In this document: in pieces, positions 1 through 9,726 of the stretch
Numbering within the stretch: the stretch's first letter is position 1
How the letters are laid out: each line of letters opens with the position of its first letter
Origin: Priapulus caudatus
Taxonomy: Eukaryota > Priapulida > Priapulimorpha > Priapulimorphida > Priapulidae
Assembly: GCF_000485595.1 (NCBI RefSeq)
Contig: NW_014577375.1
Coordinates: 140,804 to 171,947 of the forward strand
Direction of reading: 5' to 3'
Length of the DNA stretch: 31,144 nt
Position numbers and translations under genes: made by a program
The notes under the pieces: model-generated
What the model was told of the DNA's origin: nothing
Seen by the model: only the letters and a program-made list of their open reading frames with translations
Database searches by the model: none

Positions 1-59
1 TACATAATCGCTAACTCGAGTTAACGCTTAACTTGAGTTAAGGTTCGTCGTGTATACGA

Positions 60-490
60 GGCTATAATGTTTGCAAAATATTATTCTTCTCGGGAGATAT
101 TGCGCATGCGCGAGCACCGTTTCAGACGTGCAATGCGACCAAAGGAAAAGTACGTAAATATAGCTTGCTGAGGAAGAGCGGGGTGGCAAACCGAGAGAAG
201 GTGGCAGGGACGACAGTCGAGGGGCGGTGGAAGGAAAAGGAGGCTGAGCGTGCGACAATGAAGACAAAGAGAAGGGTGGGCGGGGATAAAGTAAGAGTTT
301 TGCATCCTACAAGCTAGGGCGCTCTCCTAACTATAAACATAGGTCTACTGATAAAAATTCATTACAGAAACCTATGTTGAGATATCCCTATGTTGGACCA
401 TACTAAATGCGTTTTCATCACAAAATATAACTTCTCTGGTGAGATATTGCGCATGCGCTAAAACAGTAACGTAGTCAGGTTATGTACTGA
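60..490 (+). repeat. Dispersed repeat with NRF1-like palindromes, copy 1
   Basis: Starts ATAATGTTTGCAAAATATT, then CGGGAGATATTGCGCATGCG, a purine-rich middle with GGCAGGGACGACAGTCGAGG, CTACAAGCTAGGGCGCTCTC, then GGTGAGATATTGCGCATGCG and CTAAAACAGTAACGTAGTCA. The palindrome GCGCATGCGC occurs at 102-111 and 449-458. The same order recurs in copies 2 and 3. No protein is coded; minus-strand frames are shadows. Confidence 0.85.
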
Positions 491-499
491 CTGGTATAT

Positions 500-1030
500 G
501 CAGCCGGGACCTTACATGCAATGTCTGCTTCCTATTTCTGAAGTGAGGTCTACTGATAACATTTTATCAGACAGATCTGTGCTAGGATAACCACTCTTCA
601 TTTTAAATTCGTAATGTTTGCAAAATATTATTATTCTCGGGAGATATTGCGCATGCGCGAGCACCGTTTCAGACGTGCAGTACTGCCAAAGAAAAAGTAC
701 GCAAATATAACTTGCTGAGGGAGAGAGGGGTGGAAAACTGAGGGAAGGTCGCAGGAAAGACAGTCGAGGGGCAGTGGGAGGAGAAGGAGGCTGAGCGTGC
801 GGGGATAAGGTAGGGGGATGGGCGGGGATAAGGTAGGAGGTTTGCACCCTACAGGCTAGGGCACTCTCCTAACTATAAACACAGGTCTACCAATAAGAAT
901 TTATTACAGAAACCTATGTTGAGATATTCCCTGACCTTACTAAATGCGTTTTCATCACAAAATATAACTCCTCTGGTGAGATGTTGGGCATGCGCTAAAA
1001 CAGTAACGTATAGCCAGGTTATGTGCATGC
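500..1030 (+). repeat. Dispersed repeat with NRF1-like palindromes, copy 2
   Basis: Includes a leader also found before copy 3 (CTTCCTATTTCT, then GATAACC, CTCTTCATTTTAAATT) and then the same body as copy 1 from 612. The first palindrome is intact (649-658); the second is mutated to GGGCATGCGC near 986. Confidence 0.85.
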
Positions 1031-1309
1031 TACTGCATGACTGGTTTTTTAACAGATTTAACTGACTCCACCCCTCACCAAGGTGTCTTGTGTACGCCCC
1101 CATCTAAAACAACTTGGCCACCTGTCCTTTGAAAATGTTAATGGACTTTGCATTTATACTGATTCTTTTGTGAGACCATTCCAGTGCTTGAAAACCTGTA
1201 CACTACAAAAATATTTTCTTACATCCTACCTAGAATGTGGAGTAAACAATTATGGACTCTTGTATTATTGATATCAGACATGGTAAAAAATTTAGTTGAA
1301 TCTACTTCT

Positions 1310-1745
1310 CAATGACCATGAATTAGCTTGAAAGTCTCGATGAGGTCCCCCCCCTCAATCTCCGTTGTTCTAACGAAATGAGTACCTAATTTTGTCAATC
1401 TCTGATCATATATGAAAGGTAGTGGATCTCGGGTATGATTCGTGTAGCCCTTCGCTGTACTTCCTCTAATATAGATGTGTCTTTTTGAAGATGAGGGTTC
1501 CATGCTTTCACAGCATACCTACTCTAGGTGGTGACGCACCAGTGACTTATATAGTTTCAAGGAAGATTATTTCCTTGTCTTTGTAAGATATGTACATGTT
1601 TCTATATATGATTCCTAAGACACTATTTGCTTTCTTCGCAGCTGTAGCGCACTGTTTGCCGCATTTCAGGGAGTCTGTTATTATGACTCCAATTAAGATC
1701 CTTCTTTTCTTCCACTTGTTCCAAGATTTGCCCGTTCATGTTGTA
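1310..1745 (-). mobile_element. Decayed non-LTR retrotransposon, C-terminal end of reverse transcriptase ORF
   Basis: Read on the minus strand the frames give LGVIITDSLKCGKQCATAAK, KANSVLGIIYRN, LYKSLVRHHLE, KAWNPHLQKDTSILEEVQRR, ATRIIPEIHYLSY and finally GGDLIETFKL. This is the classic end of the RT ORF in CR1/L2/Jockey-like LINEs (Lys-Ser-Leu-Val-Arg-Pro-His-Leu-Glu, Trp-Asn-Pro, Val-Gln-Arg-Arg-Ala-Thr, Gly-Asp-Leu-Ile-Glu). Frameshifts and stops separate the pieces, so it is dead. It lies between copies of the NRF1-motif repeat. Confidence 0.85.
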
Positions 1746-1814
1746 GATGGCGTTGGTTAAAATTATTGTGACCCATATATAGTGGATCAGTGGCTATGAT
1801 CAGTGGTATATATA

Positions 1815-2395
1815 TATGCAGTGGGGATCGACCTTTCATGCAAGATCTGTTTCCTATTTCTAAAATTAGTTCTACTTATAAAAAATCTAGGATATAAATC
1901 TATATGCTATATGATAACCCCTCTCTTCATTTTAAATTCATAATGTTTGCAAAATATTCTTCTTCTCGGGAGATATTGCGCATGCGCGAGCACCGTTTCA
2001 GACGCGCATGCAGTACATGCAGCCAAATGAAAAGTACGTAATATAAATATAGCTTGGTGAGGGAGACTCAGAGAGGGGTGAAAAACTGAGGGAAGGTGGC
2101 AGGGAAGACAGTCGAGGGGCAGTGGGAGGGGAAGGAGGCTGAGCGTGCGACAATGGAGACACCAGGAATTAAGGACGGGCGGGGATAAACTAAAGTAAGA
2201 GTTTTGCACCCTACAGGCTATAGGGCGCTCTCCTAACTATAAACACAGGTCTACTGATAAGAATTTATTACAGAAACCTATATGTTGAGCCTGTCCATAC
2301 TAAATGGGCCTTCATCACAAAATATAACTGTTCTGGTGAGATATTGCGCATGCGCTAAACAGTAACGTAGTCACAGTGGTATTCGCACTGCATGC
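1815..2395 (+). repeat. Dispersed repeat with NRF1-like palindromes, copy 3
   Basis: Leader from ~1815 (TGCAGTGGGGATCGACC, TTCCTATTTCTAAA), body from ~1941, palindromes at 1978-1987 and 2346-2355. Differs from copies 1 and 2 by small insertions. Confidence 0.85.
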
Positions 2396-2444
2396 TATAA
2401 TATATCTGTACAATTTTACATAATATATATGTTCATGTTACTGC

Positions 2445-2492
2445 ATTGTTGTTGTTTATTGTTGTGTTGTTGTTGTTGTTGTTGTTGTTGTT
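2445..2492 (+). repeat. TGT trinucleotide microsatellite
   Basis: An imperfect run of TTG/TGT units. It makes chance Cys- or Leu-rich frames and is not coding. Confidence 0.9.
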
Positions 2493-2495
2493 CAA

Positions 2496-3880
2496 TACTA
2501 GCTGTTTACTGTACCTACACTAGGCCCTACACTACAGTACAGTGCTGTATAGACTATAGATTTAGATTGTCAGGCATGTCACGCGCTGTAACGACTCAAA
2601 ATCAGGTGCATTATCCAAACTACGTTTGTGAAAATTCTGGAGTACACGTAACACGGTATGACTCTCTACGATGTAGTAAGTCTACAGTATTGTCACTATT
2701 GTCATATTGATATCGGCACTCCGTTCGGCTTCGCCTTTGCCAACGCAATCGCGGCAATGGCTTTGGACCACGGACATGTTGACGTTGTGTCCCGTTCCGA
2801 GACCGAGAACAGGCTGAACTTTTCACACACAAAAAGCCTTTACAATACTTTAACTTTAAGAAGTTTAGAGTTTATACCTCGAGCAGAAATATTTCTTCAG
2901 TTCTGCTATTTTCCAACCACCTGTCAAAATCCTGAACGAGGACGTCCAAAACACCGATGTTTACGGCCGCCATATTGTAACAACAACGGCGGGAACGCGT
3001 TTTAACTGAGTAAGGCGTTTTAGCATAGCTAATGAAATACACACACATGCACGGGCTCAGGGATAGAGAAGATGTGCACAGTTTGCCGGAATGATGCAGG
3101 AGATTTCGTGCTTTGGTTAATTTCGTGCACAGGTAGCAGGGCTTTATACCTTGTACAGACTACGAATTTGATATGGTATTAAACTAGCGTGCGCCAGGCC
3201 CGCGCCAATTTTTTTGCAGTGTGTATACACGCTATCCCTCTGCAAAGACGCGCTGGCCCGCTCCAATTTGGCCCTGCAAATGAAGGAAGGCCAGGCCTGG
3301 GATAACTTAGCCTAGGATAAGTTATCCAGCACCAAGCTGTGTCTGTACGCAACAAGCGGGCCAGACCCGGTGCTAAATCGCAGTACGCATGCGCAGCGCT
3401 AGAAACTTGTGAAAATTCCAGCTAGCCGGATATAAAAATTTGGGCCAGTGAGAATTGATATCCACTGGCCCGAAACAAAACTTATCGTAAGCCCAGTGAG
3501 ACATTTTCTCCCGCAAGAGGCCGCTTCTTAGGATAGCTTAGTCTGGTTCCGCTAACTAAATTGTTAATGCAGTATAGTGAAATACAGCGGGTACCAGTCT
3601 AAGCATGTATGAGATCTGAGAGACTGTGTGTCATCTTACATGAAGAGAGAACAACAACATGGCTGCGCCCAGCTGTAAGGTTTTCCGTGCATGCAGCTGC
3701 ATAATTTGTGTTTGAGAGGGGAAAAAATTATTATTTGGGTTTTTCTGATACTCAGCCAACTGAAATTTGAGGCGATGTATATAATATATTGCATACAGTT
3801 GGCAAAAAGGTAATTGCCCAGCAGTTCATTCTTGGGCGACTGGGGATGAGTGTTTAGGCAAGTTTCACTCGCCCGACAGC
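2496..3880. other. Unassigned stretch with GC-rich island and short hairpin
   Basis: 2700-3000 is richer in CG than its surroundings (for example CCGTTCGGCTTCG, ACGGCCGCCATATTG, GGCGGGAACGCG) and carries open frames on both strands that match no family I know. A 10-bp perfect hairpin (GGATAACTTA, 3300-3309, with TAAGTTATCC, 3318-3327) lies in it. The island could be a promoter, but no first exon could be tied to it. Confidence 0.4.
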
Positions 3881-4007
3881 CAGTGTTCGAAATTCACGTC
3901 GGCCCGTCGGCCCGCCGCCGGCAGTTTCGATGCCGGGCCTACAGCTTCTTGATCAAACAAGCCCGCTGATCCTACAGCTATTTGATCACCGAAAATTCGA
4001 AACACTG
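3881..4007 (+). mobile_element. Short MITE-like element with terminal inverted repeats
   Basis: Begins CAGTGTTCGAAATT and ends AATTCGAAACACTG, nearly perfect inverted ends around a GC-rich core (GTCGGCCCGTCGGCCCGCC). CAGTG termini are typical of hAT-type MITEs. A decayed relative of the core (GGGCCTACAGCT) appears at ~5308-5345. Confidence 0.65.
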
Positions 4008-7000
4008 AGAAACTGCTACCTGTAGAAATCTGTTCATGCATATTAACTTCCAGGCGTATTTATTTGAAAACTAATCCGTGATAAACCGTGACATACATGT
4101 AAACAATGCGTTCGCCCACTGCAATCAACTTTAGTTGGCATTCAAGAAACGTGCGTGGGATGTTCGGACGCACAGGTTAGCACAGGTTCCTGAATCCAGT
4201 AGCAGCGTTGGCAAAAATCGATAAGAAGTGAGTGATGGCTTATTTCTGGCCAGTGTAGCGAAATCTTTAGCATAGTGGCTGTGGCGGACCAGGGTTTCAT
4301 TTACGTGCACACACAGGCTCGTGCAGCACCGCTCAACTGCTCACCAAGTCGCTAGGCGGATATAATTTGAGTACATTCGCACATCCCGCCCACACATCAT
4401 TCACGTTTTGGATGTAACAATAATACAAGTATCCAACTGGTAGTCTTATACAACCGATCAGTATCACTGGTTTTAAAATAATATTAAGATAAGACTTTAG
4501 GTAATATACGGCTCATGGTGGAGAGTTCTACAGTAAATAATAATAATGTTCCTCATCATTTCTTAACATCACATGTCATAAGTCACGTAAGGCTGCAAAG
4601 CACCCGTCGTATTATACCGTTACTAGTCCATACGCAACAGCCAAGTGACACCTCATCGCAAAGCCACTTCAGGTTCTTAAGGCACCCGTAGCATGATTTG
4701 TTTTAACGTTTGGAAAAATATCACTGACATTTTATACAGGGTTAGCTAAACTACCAACAGACTTTCCTACGTAAGAGCATTGATTATGTCCTAACAAATA
4801 ACATTGTAACTTTTGAACAGGCACTCACACAGCACGAATTCGCCAGTTGCCCATGCACAAATTTTACACTAATTATTTTCCTTTCTCCGTCACAAAAATG
4901 TGTTGCTAGTTTAATGTATATCCAGAGTACCCGCCTGAAATGGCCTAGATTGCATCATCAGAGCTTATAATTTTCTAGAAAACGTTCTTGCCCCCTCCGC
5001 CAGACCGCATGAAGAATCCCGATGTGTAGCTCGCGAGACTACGCAGTTCTGTCTCTCATGCTGTCAACGTGGCAGAGTCGTAGTTACGCGACGAGGCTAA
5101 ACATATACACGAACCGGATGTCCGGTCTTCTTATTGTGCAGCCGCCCCCGACAAAAACGCATAAACGGTCACCTCCCGACGAGAAAGAAGGAAACACAAG
5201 AGGCGATTATGATTAGTGACATTGATAATGACTAATAAACACCAAAGGGAAGAACATGATATGTCTATGTTTATTAGCTTGTAAATTTGCTCCCAAAATT
5301 GTGCGGGGCCTACAGCTGTCGGGCTGGCGGGCCTGCAGCTTTTTAGGAGCCTATAAGACCTGCAAGGGCCGTACTCACTTTTTCTGCTCAGTGGCAAACA
5401 CTGCGACCAGCCCTTTTTAGGTCGCCTTGTGCCGACCGTGCGGAACACCGGCCTCTTCTCGAGCTGCACTCAGTATTAGTACGCCATTATTCTAGGTCAC
5501 TTAATTGATACGCTCAGCTTGTGATGCGGGTGATGGACCGAAACTGAACCGAGAACTGATGACTCATCCAGGATTCGACCACTCAACCCCCCAGTACCTG
5601 ACCTACGACCCTATCGTTGGGTAAAATGCTGTGTCCGGCTCCGTAAGTACAACCCAGAGTGCAAGTAGCCCCGACCTGTCGTGTTTAGACACTTGGTACA
5701 TATATATTCCGCAGCTAACGGTCACCACTCTGGTAGACTGGTTTGCGGCCGCCACTGTTTCTTCCGCAGGGCCGTGTACATTGTTAGGCATCAGCGTGAG
5801 GCGAGTAACCTGATACAACGTCTACACCTTCAGCCAAAAAATAACGTGGAGCCCTTGCGCACCGCAGTAGCACGATCGATAAACCGACTTGCTCGTGTAC
5901 TGCCCCGTGGTAGAATACCAACATGCTGCACGTGGGAACTCGGCCCCAACGACCGCACGATTTAAAGTGGCGGGAAAGCAGCAGTCTAATGAACTCATTA
6001 CGAATCGACATCAGGCTCTATCTTAAATTAAAGGTTCCTTTCCATAAAATGATGCTGGTCTGAGCCTACAGTGAAACTTGGCTAGTGGGTATCCCTCGCA
6101 GTTAGTAGCTCTGACTGCGTCTAAAGTGAATAAAAAAAGTCGCTGGTAGTTTGTAAGGCGCGCTGCTCCATCTAATGTAGGGATCAATATATGGCAGTCG
6201 TAACGCATCCTGACTTTGGCGGGCACGTGCAGCCCCGGAGTGCGCTGCTCACCTTATGTTTAATACCATATATGATCAAATTTTGCAGCACTGTAGGGTC
6301 AGTTACATGTTACCAGTAAAATATGGGTAGACATCAATAACTTGCAAGTTTTTACCTAAGTACCTTCGAACCATATGCACACATCGCAGTAGGATTTTTC
6401 ACCATCATTACTCGCGCCGGAGCTTTATGTGCATTTCTAGCTCAACCTTGAGCATCGTCGAACCCTGAGTGGTCAAACGTAGAGCTATGCCAAAATGTGG
6501 ATCGTCCGTCCGGGGGTCACCCGAGGCCGTCCTGCCCGTCCCTGTCCGCCGCCTCCGCCCCACACAATTTGGCTACCGGTCAACCGATTAATTCAGAACG
6601 TATGACCAGCACCATAATTTTGAAATTGGAAGTATAGTGTTACTCCGCCATTCTCCCCATATTAAAACTCCTATTTTGGAGGGGCGACATCGCCCAGTCA
6701 GGTCCACGCTATCGAGCCACGGTCAAATTTTTTGGCAAACTAATGGGAAATTGCCCTTAGTGAACAGTTCAGTTCAATGGATTTTGCGTCATTTTTGGTA
6801 ATGATAACTGAATACCAGGCTAGGAGTTTTTTGATATTAAAAAAAATTATCAAATTATTGGTAGGGTTTGGCCAATTATATAAGCATCATTATATACAGA
6901 CACCGCAGAATTAATCAAACAGTCTGGGTGTCACACTCGTCTGGTCTTCGTTTTACACAAGATTGTCATTGACAATTATCTTTAAATGCAAAATTCTGCA

Positions 7001-7589
7001 TAATGAACATCTATTAATGATTTATGCCTCATTAATTATTATATTACTATTATTAATGATATAATTATTTATGCTAAGAAACATCAAGCGCGCTGTCAAG
7101 CCGCCATCTTACCAAGGGGTCACATACAAGTGTGATTCATATTTGGTTTATAAATTATTTATAATTTTATATATAATCATCTATTTATTATTTTCACTAT
7201 AAAAAAATTCACACATACTAACTATCAGAGTATTATAATTCGGAGTTTCTCCATTATACTACTCCTTTGTTCTATACATCCGCTATCGTCCGATGGTTTG
7301 GCTCACATTAAAACTGCACTTGCTTCTCACCAGCCTCACGTCATTTGTGTCCCTTTTTATGTGGTGATCAGAGCTTTACAGTAAATCATTGACGATCTAT
7401 CATTTTGTCTTGTAGTTATTTGATATAGATTTTCAGAGAAGTGCATGAGAGGCTGACTGATGGTTCTTATTGCACGCCTGACATTCCTGCATGCTGGAGA
7501 CAGTAGAAATTCTGTTTTAATATGTCCAGCAGGTAAAGTTGGTGTAGCAGAAAGGTAGCATGTGTATGTGCCATCATTGTGCGACGGTC

Positions 7590-7740
7590 GCGATTTGAAG
7601 TACGGGGGGCGCGGGCGGGCCGGCGACGAATAGCCGTGAGTTTTCCAGTCGCGTGGCATGCTTATTGGCATGTATAATGTAGGGGTGGCACCGGCGTATA
7701 TAGGCGAGCGACAGCAAAACCTTCCCGAAATTTTAAGGAA
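7590..7740 (-). repeat. Repeat copy, inverted relative to 13965-14080
   Basis: The reverse complement contains GGTTTTGCTGTCGCTC, then GCCACCCCTAC, then CCCCCCGTACTTC. The same landmarks occur in the same order on the plus strand at 13965-14080 with similar spacing. Confidence 0.6.
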
Positions 7741-7924
7741 ACGTCCAAGCGCAATCGGGGAATGACCAGGAAGTGTGCCGGCACGTCGGCAAAAAGAAAC
7801 GTTGCTGTGAAGTGCAATTTACGATTTCTCCGGATGTATAATACTTAGGGTGCAGAAAGCAGCTGGGATTGCTATTTATTTTTGGATTGGAAATTTGACA
7901 CGGACGGGGTAAACTACGAAAGGG

Positions 7925-7998
7925 GAACGCATTTCACAACGGCGGTTCGTTAATTTGACACTGGCCGGACGCGCAGTGCCTCCTATGTAGAAGAAACC
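7925..7998 (+). repeat. Dispersed repeat fragment (partner at 20898)
   Basis: Contains CATTTCACAACGGCGGTTCG, TTGACA, CGCGCAGTGCCTCCTATG and GAAACCC, in the same order as 20898-20970. Confidence 0.65.
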
Positions 7999-8210
7999 CC
8001 CCCTGCATTCATATATGCAATCAGAATATATAGTTACGATGAATGTAGAGGTGTGCACTGCTGGGATGCAGAGGAACCGAGCAGAAAATATTTTGTCCTG
8101 AGGAATTGCGGAAAACAAACTGCGATCTGGACATACAGCAATTGAGCGTCGCCGGCATGCAAATATATACACTGTGAATTCCATTACCGATTTCCATGTT
8201 ATAATACTGT

Positions 8211-8389
8211 AATATCAGGAGTGTATAATATATATATATATATTCTATCGGTAAGAAGAATAATAGTGAGAGTGAGAGAGATCTACCTCTATCTTATATA
8301 TATAATATTATACTCATACTATATTTATATATATATATATTTTATTTACATAACGATAGATCTCTATATTATAGACTCCTGGTAATCCT
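8211..8389. mobile_element. AT-rich foldback MITE sharing ends with 28371-28428
   Basis: Left end AATATCAGGAGTGTATAATA and right end TATTATAGACTCCTGGTAAT are inverted. The interior is mostly TA-rich with a second inverted pair (ATAGATCTCTAT, AGAGATCTACCTCTAT). The same ends flank the hairpin at 28371-28428. Confidence 0.6.
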
Positions 8390-9649
8390 CGATATATACT
8401 GATCACTGAACCACCAAAAATGGACCTTAACGGCTCATAGATTGCAAGTAAATCTAGGACAAGTAAAACCAAAATTCAGAAAAATAAAAATGGTTTCTTG
8501 TTGCTCGACAGGACAACCAGATCTGAAAATAAGCATCGAGGCCTGAGTTAGCTATTTGTTTGGCAGATAGATTAACTTATTAACCACACTACTTTGCCTT
8601 AGCATTGTACTTACACAAATACAGTGACAGAGACTGAGTAGTTCAACCCTCAGCAATTTGAAGTTTATGTTTCTCTTTTTTTAAGTAAGTATTTTAGTCT
8701 TTGGTGTTAATTCCCAAACTAAAAAGTGATATTTTTGTGATGAGAATTGTTTAATAATGCTGCCTCGCAGTGCAGGAAATTGCATCTAAGAGGTGTAAAT
8801 TTCAAAGAAAAATTCTGGACCCCCCAGCCCTAATCCGGAGGACAACAATCCCTCCCTAACACACCCCCTTGCAGCTGTGCAGCTGGCATGAGCCTGCGGC
8901 AGCAAACGGCCGCCTGCTTGGGTAGTTTAGCCCGTTACTTTAAAAACCTGTGACAAGCCTGGTTACAGTCCCACAGTGAATTGATCAGTTTTAAATTATG
9001 TTAATATCATTTCTGTTACATGGATTTAACGAAAACATTCAGCTATACCACTGGCATGCTAGATGTAAATGGCACTATCACTAGGCATCAGTAGGTTAAC
9101 CCAAGCCAACTTACCAGATATCTAGTACTATCTCTTGTTCAGTTGAAATTCTCTGAGATGACATATTCTGGGTCGGAACACTAATTTTACTTGTTTTTGA
9201 CACCTGGACAAGCGCCATGTTTCATCAGTGCAGAAGCAGATGGGTTAATAGAGCAGCGAGGATGATGAAATGAAATACACCTTCTTCTTGTTCTCATCCT
9301 ACAGTCCTACTGTTCACTACATCTTCACCATCCTATGTTCTTGCATCTAGGTGCAATGTTTCCATCATTCCTTATATTAAAATATTTCTATCAGAAAGGC
9401 CACATAAACCTATATCCACAAATGTTTACATCGTATATCTAATTTGATGCATTAGATTTATGTAATCGAATCCATGTGGGGGGTCGACTCGAAAGCCTAG
9501 TGCTACTTTGACCCTCACAGCACTCATTTGTTAGTAAGTTCACTATTCTTTTTTATTATACTCTCACATTATACCTATCATACACCTGCTGTATTGTAAC
9601 TAAGTTATGTGCTAAATAAAGAATCTGAATCTAATTATACTTTTCACAG
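8390..9649. other. Gene-free stretch before first tentative exon
   Basis: Unique-looking sequence with no protein motif. It ends with an AATAAA-containing AT-rich tract (~9613-9640) before the acceptor of the tentative exon. Confidence 0.5.
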
Positions 9650-9726
9650 ATTATCCCAACCACACTAACAGATTCATTGTGCAGTGTTCTCTTGTTCTAC
9701 AGAAGTGGAGCAGCGCACTAAATGAG
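9650..9726 (+). CDS. Tentative upstream exon of the dual-UBC gene
   Basis: A frame open between an acceptor (ttttcacag, ends 9649) and a donor (gtaacg, 9727) reads in part [19 protein letters not shown]. It ends in phase 0 and joins cleanly to the phase-0 exon at 12759. I recognise no domain in it. A shorter version starting at an internal AG (after 9683 or so) is also possible. A weak candidate further upstream, around 8771-8792, would supply the required phase-1 end but has a poor donor, so it is not annotated. Support is only splice signals plus frame continuity. Confidence 0.45.

Larger units (their letters stand above)
4008..8210. other. Gene-free stretch
   Basis: Only short chance frames. 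Visible structure is limited to AT-rich sequence at ~6840-7260, a segment at ~7590-7740 that recurs inverted at ~13965-14080, and a segment at ~7925-7998 that recurs at ~20898-20970. No exon, tRNA or protein motif recognised. Confidence 0.5.

Noticed and set aside
81-847. Minus-strand frames rich in Pro, Leu and Ser in the 5' repeats
   Set aside because: They come from purine-rich repeat DNA, differ among the three copies and carry no motif.
2658-3005. 115-codon plus-strand open frame in the GC-rich island
   Set aside because: Matches no family I know, frames are open on both strands, and no splice link to a known exon was found.
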